DNA from: a virus
Length of the DNA: 22,076 nucleotides
Virus record (IMG/VR): IMGVR_UViG_3300044714_000012
Location: 1-22,076 of that record
Direction: 5' to 3' (one strand)
Shown here: piece after piece, positions 5,882-13,502 of the stretch
How the letters are laid out: each line of letters opens with the position of its first letter
Position numbering within the stretch: the stretch's first letter is position 1
Notes under the pieces: generated by a model
Told to the model about the DNA's origin: nothing
The model's database searches: none
The model's input: the letters and a program-made list of their open reading frames with translations, nothing else
Program-made: the position numbers and the translations under genes

Positions 5882-7497
5882 TGGCGATCGCTTTTGGCAA
5901 CGCCACTGATCTCGGCAATAACGGCTTGTCATTCATCGCCGCCGATCCTCCGATCATTGGGCCGCGCGTCACACACACCGCGCCCCATACATTGGGGACC
6001 GGCAGTAACGTTTTATTCGTCGCCGTCGAGGGCGCCTTTCCGCCAGTTGATGACATTACCAGCGTCACTTATGGCGGGTATTCGTTGGTTGAAGTCGCCA
6101 AATATGTGCCGCGTGTCGAAGATAATCAACGATGCCTCTACCTTTACGGATTGATTGATCCGCCCGCCGGCACTCATGATGTCATTACCGAATGTGATGG
6201 CAGTCATTACCTCGCGGTGCTGGCAATGGATTATTCGGGTGCTACCGCCGAGGATATTTCTGTAATTAGAAACGTCGCCCTTCAGGGCTCGACCGAATTG
6301 ACTACGACGATTGACGTCATTCGGCCGGACAGCTGGGTTGTGCTTCTGGAATCGGGTTACGACGAGGATGTCGCACGCGCTGGGCCTGGCGTAGTTGGGC
6401 CGCGGACTTACGGCGAGCAATGGGGCTCGCCTTCGTTTTTCGACAGTGGCGCAGCGGTGCCAGCTGGTGAGCACCAATTCACCACATACCGCACCCCGCC
6501 TCATGATACCTATCCGGGGATATTGCATCTTGCCATTGCTTTCGCGCCGGCTGACTCCGCACCACCTGCGCCAGGGTTCAACCGCGCTGCCGATCTCGGG
6601 CACAACAATTTTATTTCGACGGTGTTGCGGGCGTCCTACACCCTCGGCGCCGGCAGCAATCTGTTGTTTGTCGTCTTTGTCGGCGACCCGGTACGGGGCT
6701 TCACTTCGGGGGTGCTGCCACAAATGCCGGGGCGGCCCTCGCAGCCCTTGCCGGCAATAGATGATGTGCTTTGGGTACGGTGGGGCGGTCAAGACCTGTT
6801 GCTCGCGGCGAAGATTACGATGCCGTCGGAGGGCTGGCCGCCGGCAGTCACCGAGCATGAACGGTGGGGATATATTTATTACCTTGAAAACCCGCTGCCC
6901 GGCACGCAACAAATTGAAATACAATGCGGGACGGGACAAAGCTTTATCGCCGCCGTCGCCGCCGATTATCGAGGCGCGCGGCTGACCGGCATCAACGCAT
7001 GGCGCCAGAACTTTTTTCCCTATGCGCAAGACGCGCCATTTACCACCGAAATTGATACGACCGCCCCGAATTGCTGGGTATTTCTTTACACCGATCAGAA
7101 CCCTAATCCTCCCGACGATCCGGCGAACGCACCCCAACCCGCCGACGATTCGTGTGTATTCCGCATCCTCGGCGGCGGCTTTACGCCGGGGCCGAATCCG
7201 GGGCCTTGGGGGCGGCCTGGGATATTCGACAGCAACCGTACGGTGCCGGTCGGCACCTATGCGATATCAACCGCGCAGTCGAACCGTTATGACGGCACCG
7301 GTATCGTGCACCTAGCGGTCGCGTTTGAAGTCGAGGCGCCGGTCGCGCCGGCCGAGCCGGTCGCGGTTGACCTCGATCTTGCCCAGCATGCGCCGGTCGA
7401 AGTTTCCGGCAATCTGGCGGCGCGCGTTTTCCCGCGCCCGATCGGGGTTAGCCTCGACCCGGCGACGCATCCGCGCGTCGAGATATCGAGCCGCTGA
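5881..7497 (+). CDS. Large duplicated beta-sandwich protein ending in His-containing repeats
   Basis: The protein is 538 residues from ATG 5881 (TGATG); the open frame further upstream overlaps the Ig-like gene and is a shadow. Residues 2-225 and about 232-483 are two copies of one domain: 'F-x-x-A-x-D-L-G-x-N', 'TLGxGSNxLFVxxVG', 'I-x-x-V-x-Y/W-G-G-x-x-L', 'Y-L/E-x-P-x-x-G-T' and 'AVxAxDYxGA'. This pattern is widespread in bacterial and phage beta-sandwich surface proteins. After a Val/Ala/Pro linker, residues 493-538 hold the first two units of a 27-29-residue repeat that continues in the next gene. GC content is visibly lower than in the flanking genes (about 50% in sample lines). Likely a surface-exposed virion adhesin; inference. 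Confidence 0.72.
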   Translation: MAIAFGNATDLGNNGLSFIAADPPIIGPRVTHTAPHTLGTGSNVLFVAVEGAFPPVDDITSVTYGGYSLVEVAKYVPRVEDNQRCLYLYGLIDPPAGTHDVITECDGSHYLAVLAMDYSGATAEDISVIRNVALQGSTELTTTIDVIRPDSWVVLLESGYDEDVARAGPGVVGPRTYGEQWGSPSFFDSGAAVPAGEHQFTTYRTPPHDTYPGILHLAIAFAPADSAPPAPGFNRAADLGHNNFISTVLRASYTLGAGSNLLFVVFVGDPVRGFTSGVLPQMPGRPSQPLPAIDDVLWVRWGGQDLLLAAKITMPSEGWPPAVTEHERWGYIYYLENPLPGTQQIEIQCGTGQSFIAAVAADYRGARLTGINAWRQNFFPYAQDAPFTTEIDTTAPNCWVFLYTDQNPNPPDDPANAPQPADDSCVFRILGGGFTPGPNPGPWGRPGIFDSNRTVPVGTYAISTAQSNRYDGTGIVHLAVAFEVEAPVAPAEPVAVDLDLAQHAPVEVSGNLAARVFPRPIGVSLDPATHPRVEISSR

Positions 7498-7958
7498 TGG
7501 CTGTCGGAACGATCAATGTCCGCATCTTCCCGACGCCTGCCGCTGTCGCGCTCGCACCCGCCGCACATCCGCCGGTCGCAGCTGTGGGGACGATCAACGT
7601 CGCGATTGGCGAGGCCGTCCATCCGGCCGCCGTCCAGCTGATCCCGGGAACGCATCCGCTCCCCGCCGCCGGCGGCACGATCGCCGCGCGCATTCATCCG
7701 ATACCCGCCGCGCTCGGGCTCGCCCCGACGCCGCATCTGCCGCCGGTGCGGGTCGGCCGCATCCTCGTTCAGGTTGGCGCCGGGCTGTGGCCGACTGTCG
7801 TCGCGCTGGACCCGCTGCCGCATGCGCCGGTCACTGCGCGCGGCGACCTGCCGGTCGACATTCATTCACTGCCGATCGTCGCCCTCGATCCCGCCCGTCA
7901 TTCGATCCCGCCCAAGACCGGAACGATCAGGGTTATGGTCCGGGGGTCCTTCTGGGGG
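7357..7958 (+). repeat. Seven tandem coding repeats (81-87 bp) crossing a gene boundary
   Basis: At protein level, units start with Pro at 7357, 7438, 7536, 7623, 7704, 7791 and 7872. Each has a His at position 10 or 11. Units 1 and 2 lie at the end of the upstream gene; unit 2 is interrupted by TGATG at 7495-7499 and resumes in the next gene in another frame. The DNA copies are diverged, so this is an old expansion. Confidence 0.7.
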
Positions 7959-8078
7959 CCGCCGCCGTGGGCCTCGGGACCGGAAGGCCGGATCGAGGCG
8001 CGTTTTAGGCTCGACAATCTCGACACCATTCCGCCACCGTCCGCGCCAGGACGACGCGCAACCCGGAGGTACAAATGA
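7497..8078 (+). CDS. His-containing 27-29-residue repeat protein
   Basis: The protein is 193 residues from ATG 7497, which overlaps the previous stop by one base. Almost the whole length is tandem units of the form P-x-x-V-x-L-x-P-x-x-H-x-P-V-x-x-x-G-x-I-x-V, the first unit completing one begun in the previous gene. The unit lengths alternate 29, 27, 29, 27 residues. The C terminus changes to a basic tail (GRRATRRYK). I do not recognise the family. Regular hydrophobic spacing suggests repeated beta-strands, perhaps a beta-helix or stacked hairpins, and the strictly placed His could bind metal. It is coupled by overlap (ATGA) to the gp38-like gene and likely acts together with the upstream protein. 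Confidence 0.65.
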   Translation: MAVGTINVRIFPTPAAVALAPAAHPPVAAVGTINVAIGEAVHPAAVQLIPGTHPLPAAGGTIAARIHPIPAALGLAPTPHLPPVRVGRILVQVGAGLWPTVVALDPLPHAPVTARGDLPVDIHSLPIVALDPARHSIPPKTGTIRVMVRGSFWGPPPWASGPEGRIEARFRLDNLDTIPPPSAPGRRATRRYK

Positions 8079-8302
8079 CCTTTCATCCGTCGCGCCCGGA
8101 ACGCGGCGCGCCACCGCGCGAAACTGAGGGGTCGCGCCTCTTTGTCCGGCCGCGCGAGGGCTACCTGGTGCGCGACCCGACGACCGGGCAGCCGCTGCGC
8201 CCAGAAGGGCAGGAAATCAGACGCCACCGGATTTACTACGAGCGCCGGATCGCGACCGGCGATTGTGAGCGGATCGACGCGCCACCGAAAAAGGGGGAAT
8301 GA
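8075..8302 (+). CDS. DUF2635 / Mu gp38-like protein
   Basis: The protein is 75 residues. ATG 8075 has a strong ribosome-binding site (ggagg at 8065-8069) and overlaps the previous stop (ATGA). The core 'RLFVRPREGYLVRDPTTGQP-LRPEGQE' followed by 'YYERRIATGDCERI' is the DUF2635 pattern: F-V-x-P-x-x-G-x-x-V-R-D-P-x-x-x-x-x-L-x-x-x-G-x-x-V, then R-R-x-x-x-G-D. In Mu-type phages this small protein always sits immediately before the sheath gene. Its exact biochemical role is not established to my knowledge; a part in tail assembly is assumed. Confidence 0.8.
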   Translation: MTFHPSRPERGAPPRETEGSRLFVRPREGYLVRDPTTGQPLRPEGQEIRRHRIYYERRIATGDCERIDAPPKKGE

Positions 8303-8305
8303 CCG

Positions 8306-9871
8306 ATGGCGATCAGTTTCAATCAAATTCCGGGGAACCTGCGCGTCCCGCTCGCCTATTTCGAGATCGACCCGTCGCAGGCCGCGTCCTATCAGGAAAT
8401 CACCTATGCGTTGCTGCTGGGGACGCACAATCCGATGCGCGGCCCGCTACAGGTCAACACCCTGACGCGCATCCGCTCGCCGTTTGACGCGGAAGGGCAA
8501 TGCGGGGTCGGGTCCGCGCTGGCACGCGCCGCGGGGGCTTATTTCCGCAACAATCAATCTGTCCCGCTGTGGGTCATCGCCGCGCCCGAAACCGGATTTA
8601 CCGCCGGGGTCGGCCGCTTCGAGGTCAGCGGTGCCGCGACGCAAGGCGGAACGATCCCGCTTTACATCGGCGGCCGGATGATCCGGGTTTACGTCACTGC
8701 CGGAATGGACGACGACGCCGTCCTCGACGCGATGATCGAGGCGATCGATACCGACCCCGCGATCGGCGTGGTCGCGACGAAACAGGACGCCGATCCGGGC
8801 GATCCTGTGGGACCGCCGATCGTTCCACCGTCGCCGGGTGCCGTCATCGTGACGTCGGCCAATCCAGGCGTCGCTGGGGCATTGAGTCTCGCCGTCGCCT
8901 ACCGTGGACCCGCCTATGGCGAGATCGTCCCTGCGGGGCTGACAATCACCACCGTCCAGATGGACGCGACCGCCGGAGGCACCGCGCCGAGCGGGGTTCC
9001 GAACCTCGACACCTTGCTCGCAAACCTCGGCGACGAACTGTTCGACTACATCTCATCTCCTTGGTCGGATGCCGCGTCGCTCGATTCCCTGTCCGAACTG
9101 ATGAACGACATCACCGGACGCTGGTCGTGGCAGTCGCAGCTATACGGGCATGCGTTCGCCTATCAGGACGCGACGTTTGCCGCGCTCGCGACCTATGGCA
9201 ACACCCGCAACGATCAGCATGTCACGCTCGCCGGGATGGACGGGTGCCTCGCGCCAGTCTGCGAGATTTCCGCCGCCTGGACCGGGCAATGCGCCGGATC
9301 GCTGGTTGTCGATCCCGCCCGCCCGGTGCAGAGCCTGCCATTGCTCGGGATCTTGCCGCCGCCGGCCGAACGCCGCTTCGACATCCTCGATCGCCAAACG
9401 CTCTATTTCGACGGGATCGCCTGCACCTATGTCGACGCGGGCGGGGTGATCCGGATCGATCGCTCGATCACGACCTATCAGCGCAACGTCTGGGGGGCGC
9501 CGGATAACAGCTATCTCGACGTCGAAACGCTGTTCACGCTGGCCTATTTCAACCGGTTTATGCGCCAGCGCATCCTGACGAAATTCCCGCGCCACAAGCT
9601 CGCCAACGACGACACACGCTTTGGCGCCGGCCAGGCGATCGTGACGCCCGCGATCATCCGCAGTGAGATGATCGCCGCCTATGGCGAACTCGAGGTCGCC
9701 GGGATCATGGAAAACATGACCGCGTTCAAAGCGAACCTTATCATCGAGCGCAATGCGCAGGACCCGAACCGGGTCGATGCGCTACTGCCGCCGGACATGG
9801 TCAATCAACTGAGAATTTTCGCCGCCCTGACGCAGTTCAGGTTGCGGACGATATCCGTCGAGGCCGCCTAA
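8306..9871 (+). CDS. L: Tail sheath protein (Mu gpL-like)
   Basis: The protein is 521 residues from ATG 8306, three bases after the previous stop, with an aaggggga ribosome-binding site at 8291-8298. The N terminus (ISFNQIPGNLRVPLAYFEID) is a very clear match to Mu-type sheath proteins. Further sheath features include the 'AYQEITYALLLG' type opening, a variable inserted domain near 90-220, the 'DQHVTLAGMDG' type motif, and the C-terminal domain ending in 'ALTQFRLRTISVEAA'. The length is close to the family's usual ~500. It polymerises around the tube and contracts to drive the tube through the cell envelope. It is followed by the only intergenic gap of note, about 100 bases containing hairpins. 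Confidence 0.92.
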   Translation: MAISFNQIPGNLRVPLAYFEIDPSQAASYQEITYALLLGTHNPMRGPLQVNTLTRIRSPFDAEGQCGVGSALARAAGAYFRNNQSVPLWVIAAPETGFTAGVGRFEVSGAATQGGTIPLYIGGRMIRVYVTAGMDDDAVLDAMIEAIDTDPAIGVVATKQDADPGDPVGPPIVPPSPGAVIVTSANPGVAGALSLAVAYRGPAYGEIVPAGLTITTVQMDATAGGTAPSGVPNLDTLLANLGDELFDYISSPWSDAASLDSLSELMNDITGRWSWQSQLYGHAFAYQDATFAALATYGNTRNDQHVTLAGMDGCLAPVCEISAAWTGQCAGSLVVDPARPVQSLPLLGILPPPAERRFDILDRQTLYFDGIACTYVDAGGVIRIDRSITTYQRNVWGAPDNSYLDVETLFTLAYFNRFMRQRILTKFPRHKLANDDTRFGAGQAIVTPAIIRSEMIAAYGELEVAGIMENMTAFKANLIIERNAQDPNRVDALLPPDMVNQLRIFAALTQFRLRTISVEAA

Positions 9872-9872
9872 C

Positions 9873-9908
9873 CCGGACAAAAAAAGGGGTCCGGCCGAAC
9901 CGGACCCC
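9873..9908. terminator. Hairpin pair after sheath gene (terminator or attenuator-like)
   Basis: Bases 9886-9894 (ggggtccgg) and 9900-9908 (ccggacccc) form a perfect 9-bp stem with a 5-base loop. A run of seven A (9879-9885) lies upstream, so the U-tract of a standard intrinsic terminator would be on the - strand, not on the transcribed + strand. A second copy of ccggac at 9873-9878 can pair instead with gtccgg at 9889-9894, making the two stems mutually exclusive. It starts two bases after the sheath stop codon. Confidence 0.55.
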
Positions 9909-9975
9909 ATAGGGCTGTCTAGTCGCTCAGTAGCACCGTTGGGCACTCTAACCCGCCGGGATCGGAGCAGGCAAG

Positions 9976-10344
9976 ATGGCAGACCCTAATCACATTGGCG
10001 GTGTGGGCTCGATCAAGGTTGACGGACGCCAGCTGTCCGTCCGCGGAACCCTGACGATCAGCCCTAACCTCTGGACCCGCACCGGCGTCGGCGGGCCTGA
10101 CGGGGTGCATGGTTACACCGCAGCGAACCATGTTCCCTACATCGAGGCCGAGATTTCGAACCGGCCGCAGTTTTTCTCGATCGAGGAACTGGATCAAATC
10201 GTCAATTCGACGATCACCGCTTCGCTCGGCAATGGCGAAACCTGGACGTTGCGCAATGCCTGGAAAGCCGCGGACAGCGAACTCGACGCGCTCGAGGGAA
10301 CCGTGACGGTCCGCTTCGAAGGTCATGAATGCTACCGGAGTTGA
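9976..10344 (+). CDS. M: Tail tube protein (Mu gpM-like)
   Basis: The protein is 122 residues from ATG 9976, with ggag at 9964-9967 as ribosome-binding site. Mu-type tube features are present: an N-terminal G-x-G-x-I-K-V-D-G segment, 'VPYIEAEISNRPQFFSIEELDQI', and a C-terminal 'LEGTVTVRFEG' that gives the last strand. Length equals the family's usual ~118. It polymerises into the inner tube and co-assembles with the sheath. The gene follows the hairpin region after the sheath gene and precedes the tail chaperone, as in Mu. Confidence 0.9.
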   Translation: MADPNHIGGVGSIKVDGRQLSVRGTLTISPNLWTRTGVGGPDGVHGYTAANHVPYIEAEISNRPQFFSIEELDQIVNSTITASLGNGETWTLRNAWKAADSELDALEGTVTVRFEGHECYRS

Positions 10345-10348
10345 ACCG

Positions 10349-10666
10349 ATGCCGGAACGCACCGCGTCGCTCGTCCTCGCTGATCCGATCACCTTTGACG
10401 GGCACACCTATACCGAGATCAAATTGCGCACGCCGCGGGGCCGCGAAATCCGCGAGATCGCCGAATATGTGACCGACACGGACAAGCAATTCGCGATGCT
10501 GTCGAAGCTGTCCGGGGTGCCGATCGGGGTTTTCGACGAAATGCTGTGGCCCGATCTCGATGCGCTTAACGACCTGTTGTCCGAGGTCATGTCGAAGGTC
10601 CCTCGGATGCCGTCGAAGTCCTTGGATGGCTTGCGTATCGTTTCGGATTCCAGCCCTCGGAATTAG
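10349..10666 (+). CDS. Tail assembly chaperone, unshifted form (Mu gp41-like)
   Basis: The protein is 105 residues. ATG 10349 has ggag at 10337-10340 eight bases upstream; an alternative in-frame ATG at 10325 would overlap the tube gene. The sequence 'ITFDGHTYTEIKLRTPRGREIREIAEY' followed by 'LSGVPIGVFDEMLWPDLDALNDLLSEVM' is typical of Mu gp41-like / gpE-type tail assembly chaperones: a small beta hairpin, then L-R-x-P-x-x-x-x-I, then a helix with D-x-x-x-L. It binds the tape measure during tube assembly and is not part of the virion. A -1 frameshift product is predicted from the same start. Confidence 0.82.
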   Translation: MPERTASLVLADPITFDGHTYTEIKLRTPRGREIREIAEYVTDTDKQFAMLSKLSGVPIGVFDEMLWPDLDALNDLLSEVMSKVPRMPSKSLDGLRIVSDSSPRN

Positions 10667-10761
10667 ATGCGATGGACCTGGACGCGATCCTGTTTTGGCT
10701 TCGACGGCTGAACCACATCAGCCGCGTTGAACTGCGCAACGCACGGCGCGGGCGGTTCTGA
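10349..10761 (+). CDS. Tail assembly chaperone, -1 frameshift fusion form
   Basis: The -1 frame is open after a TAA at 10567-10569 and continues past the unshifted stop at 10664-10666 to a TGA at 10759-10761. There it encodes 'EVLGWLAYRFGFQPSELDAMDLDAILFW' type sequence, the helical C-terminal extension typical of these chaperones (F-G-x-x-P-S-E-L-x-x-M-x-L-x-x-I-L-x-W). This part has no good start of its own (the first in-frame ATG, 10672, is inside the conserved region). A -1 slip is therefore the best explanation, as in lambda G/GT and many phages. A plausible site is C-CCT at 10600-10603, giving a product of about 137 residues; the exact site is uncertain. Confidence 0.7.
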
Positions 10762-10764
10762 TCG

Positions 10765-13035
10765 ATGGCGCGCGGACGCGATCCTGGTTTCCGGGTCATA
10801 GCATCCCTGACGGATCGCTTTACTGCGCCGATCAAAAACATCAACCGGGGGATTGGCGAAGCGACTGCGAAGATGCGCGCCCTGGCCGCGGCACCCGCTG
10901 CGATCGCGCGATCCGCCGGCCTCGACAAGATCGGCGCCGCAGCCGCCAATGTCGGCCGATCGTTTGGGAACCTGCGCAATGCCGTCGCCTCGACGATCTC
11001 GCCCTTTGCCCGCCTTGCGGCGATCGGGGCTGGGGTCGGGCTCGTCTCGCTGACCGCGTCATCGGTTGGGCTCGGGGCCGAACTGGTCAAGCTGAACCGT
11101 CAAACCGGATGGTCGATCGAGGGTTTGCAGCGCTACGGATATGCCGCCGAACAAAGCGGCGTCGAAACCGGATCGTTCAATAGCTCGCTGATCAAGCTGA
11201 ACAAGGCGATTGCCGGAGGCCGCAGCGGCAATAAGCAATTAGTCGCCGCTTTCGGATCAATCGGACTGCGCGCCGCGGACCTGCGCAACATGAATGCGGA
11301 GCAGATTTTCAATCGGATTTCCGACGCTGTCGCGCGGATGCGCGACCCTGTCTTAAAAGCCGCCCTCGCCGAAAAACTGCTGGGGAAATCCGCCTCGGAA
11401 ATGATCGCGTTCCTCGAAGAGGGCAGCGGCGGAATTCAAAAACTCGGCAAAGACGCCGCGGTGATGGATGACGACACCGCGAAAGCCGCCAAGGGCTTCG
11501 GCGACACCATGACGAAGATGAAGCAACACGGAAAAGCGCTCGCCTTTTCGATCCTTAAAGAATTGCTGCCTGGAATGAACGGGGCCGCCGAGGGGATGGA
11601 CGGTTGGCTGACCGCGAACCGGAAATGGCTGACCGAGACGATCACGCCCGCCGTCCGCGGCATGGGCGAGGGGCTGAAAGCGTTTTACGAGATCATCAAA
11701 AACCGCGTCGTCCCGATTGTCAAAACCGTGCTCGGACCCGCCTGGAAAGGGCTGACAGCGACGATCGGCGAGGGTAACGCTGTCCTGCTAGCGTTTACCG
11801 GACTTGTCGCGCCGAAGATCATCACCGCACTAATCGGGATCGCCGGCGCGTTCAAAGGGTTGGGGATCGCGCTGCTGGCGAACCCGGTCGGCGCCGCGAT
11901 CGTCGCGATCGCGCTCGCGATGGGTTTCCTTGGATATTCGATCTATCAGGAACGCGAGACGATCGCGAAAGCCTGGGACGACGCCGGCACCACGATCACC
12001 AAGGGCGCGAACCTTGTCGCCGCCAACATCAAAGCGGCCGCCGCGGACGCGCCCAAATCGTGGGGCGAAGTCTGGGAGTCGATCACTTCGAAAGCCGGGA
12101 CAATCTGGAACGATCTCGCGACTAGCGCTAAGTCGGGCGCGGCCCTTGTCGGCAACAACATCAGAGAGGCCGGACCCGAGATCAAAGCCGAATGGGACTT
12201 CGTCTGGGGCGGGGTCAAAAGCACGTTCAACGACGCGACAACGTGGCTGGGCAGCTGGATACCGTCATTCGATTGGGAACCAATCGAACAGCAATGGGAC
12301 GACATGCCCGCATGGTTCTCGACGGACCTGTGGCCGCAGGTCGAGGGCACCTTCCGCGATCTCGGAACATGGTTCAAAGGCTGGCTTCCAGAATTCAGCA
12401 GCGACGACATTACGACCGCCTGGGGTGGGCTCAGTGAGCGCTTCCAGGCGAACGTCTGGACACCCGTCAAATCGACGTTCAGCGATCTCGGGACCTGGGT
12501 GAAGGGCTGGCTTCCAGAATTCAAATCGGACGACATCACGACCGCCTGGGGCGGGCTCAGTGAGCGCTTTCAATCGGACGTCTGGACGCCCGTCAAAAGC
12601 GGGTTCAGCGGAATATCCGGATGGGTCAAAAGCTGGGCTCCGGATTTCACGTCGCCACTGTCCTCGATCCCGGACGATTTGAGACGCTTTCTGACCGGTC
12701 CGATCGACTGGATCATGCAGCAATGGAACAAGCTGACCGCGTTCCTGTCGAATACCGTCGGTAAGATCGGCGGGTTCTTTTCCTCGATCGGAAACTGGTG
12801 GTCCGGCGGGGGTGGGGCAGCGCCTGCCGGAGCGCCGACCGGACCCGCGGTCATGCCGCAAATGCCGGCCGTCGCCGCAGCTGCAGGCGGGACGCAGGAA
12901 GTTCATGCCGGAATGGACGTGCGCTTTGCCAACGCGCCGGCCGGGATGCGCGCGTCGGTCCAGTCCGGGGGCAATATGGACGTCAATCTCGCGACTGATT
13001 ATGCGGGGTCCGCCGCCGCCGCCGCGAGCTACTGA
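10765..13035 (+). CDS. Tape measure protein
   Basis: The protein is 756 residues from ATG 10765. It has a basic helical N terminus, coiled-coil-like Ala-rich stretches, and the 'KLNRQTGWSIEGLQRYGYAAEQSGV' motif common to Mu-type tape measures. A hydrophobic block at about 345-395 could cross a membrane. Repeats of 42 residues follow at about 499-624. The C-terminal tail has 'GMDVRFANAPAGMRASV', which matches the conserved end of Mu-like tape measures. It sets tail length (by the usual rule of about 1.5 angstrom per residue, roughly 110 nm) and is ejected before DNA. It is the longest gene in the window and directly follows the chaperone, as expected. Confidence 0.9.
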   Translation: MARGRDPGFRVIASLTDRFTAPIKNINRGIGEATAKMRALAAAPAAIARSAGLDKIGAAAANVGRSFGNLRNAVASTISPFARLAAIGAGVGLVSLTASSVGLGAELVKLNRQTGWSIEGLQRYGYAAEQSGVETGSFNSSLIKLNKAIAGGRSGNKQLVAAFGSIGLRAADLRNMNAEQIFNRISDAVARMRDPVLKAALAEKLLGKSASEMIAFLEEGSGGIQKLGKDAAVMDDDTAKAAKGFGDTMTKMKQHGKALAFSILKELLPGMNGAAEGMDGWLTANRKWLTETITPAVRGMGEGLKAFYEIIKNRVVPIVKTVLGPAWKGLTATIGEGNAVLLAFTGLVAPKIITALIGIAGAFKGLGIALLANPVGAAIVAIALAMGFLGYSIYQERETIAKAWDDAGTTITKGANLVAANIKAAAADAPKSWGEVWESITSKAGTIWNDLATSAKSGAALVGNNIREAGPEIKAEWDFVWGGVKSTFNDATTWLGSWIPSFDWEPIEQQWDDMPAWFSTDLWPQVEGTFRDLGTWFKGWLPEFSSDDITTAWGGLSERFQANVWTPVKSTFSDLGTWVKGWLPEFKSDDITTAWGGLSERFQSDVWTPVKSGFSGISGWVKSWAPDFTSPLSSIPDDLRRFLTGPIDWIMQQWNKLTAFLSNTVGKIGGFFSSIGNWWSGGGGAAPAGAPTGPAVMPQMPAVAAAAGGTQEVHAGMDVRFANAPAGMRASVQSGGNMDVNLATDYAGSAAAAASY
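12259..12636 (+). repeat. Three 126-bp (42-residue) repeats in tape measure gene
   Basis: Units begin at 12259, 12385 and 12511. Units 2 and 3 share the protein core LPEFxSDDITTAWGGLSERF and long identical DNA stretches; unit 1 (IPSFDWEPIEQQW...) is diverged. Each ends in a D-L-G-T-W-x-K-G-W type pattern (G-I-S-G-W in the last). Whole-unit, in-frame copies could change tail length in discrete steps. Confidence 0.8.
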
Positions 13036-13052
13036 GGAGGGGCACTAAACCG

Positions 13053-13502
13053 ATGCTGTCGTTTGCCGGTGCCGGGGGCGTGCGGTCGCGGATCGGGTAT
13101 TTCCGCGACGTGCCGTTCCGTCTCGGAGGCTACGACCTGTCGGGCGGACGCCGCCACGAATTCCACGAATATCCGCTGCGCGACGAACCGCTCGCCGAGG
13201 ATCTCGGCCGCCGCGGCCGCCGCTACAAATTCGAAGCGCACGTTATCGGCGACGCCTGGGAAGCGCAGCGCGACGCGCTACTCGATGCGCTCGAGGCGGC
13301 CGGACCCGGACAGCTGTTGCATCCCTATCTTGGGGAACACAAGGTCCTTGTCGACAAATACGAATTGAGCGAAGGCGCGAATCTACGCATCGCGAATTTC
13401 GCCCTGGAATTTGTCGAGACGACCGAATTCCAGTATCCGTCCTCGCAACCCAATCAACAGCGCCAGCTGGAAAGTTCTCTGGGGCAGGTGTGGGACCCGT
13501 AA
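13053..13502 (+). CDS. N: DNA circularisation protein N-terminal part (Mu gpN-like, split)
   Basis: The protein is 149 residues from ATG 13053, with gaggagggg at 13035-13042. The sequence 'FRDVPFRLGGYDLSGGRRHEFHEYPLRDEPLAEDLGRRGRRYKFEAHV', followed by 'RDALLDALEAAGPGQLLHPYLGE', is a clear DNA_circ_N domain, which in Mu-type phages is the baseplate/tube-initiator part of gpN. It ends at the conserved 'FALEFVETTEFQYP' strand, where the full-length protein normally continues; here a TAA at 13500-13502 stops it. The remaining part is in the following ORF in a different frame. The name refers to older annotation; in Mu, gpN is a tail baseplate component. Confidence 0.8.
   Translation: MLSFAGAGGVRSRIGYFRDVPFRLGGYDLSGGRRHEFHEYPLRDEPLAEDLGRRGRRYKFEAHVIGDAWEAQRDALLDALEAAGPGQLLHPYLGEHKVLVDKYELSEGANLRIANFALEFVETTEFQYPSSQPNQQRQLESSLGQVWDP

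Noticed and set aside
6013-7137. 374-residue - strand open frame in the lower-GC adhesin region
   Set aside because: The + strand frame shows a clear internal domain duplication, so the - strand frame is a shadow.
9909-9975. Possible promoter or small RNA in the sheath-tube gap
   Set aside because: I see no convincing -35/-10 pair or stable fold apart from the hairpins already listed.
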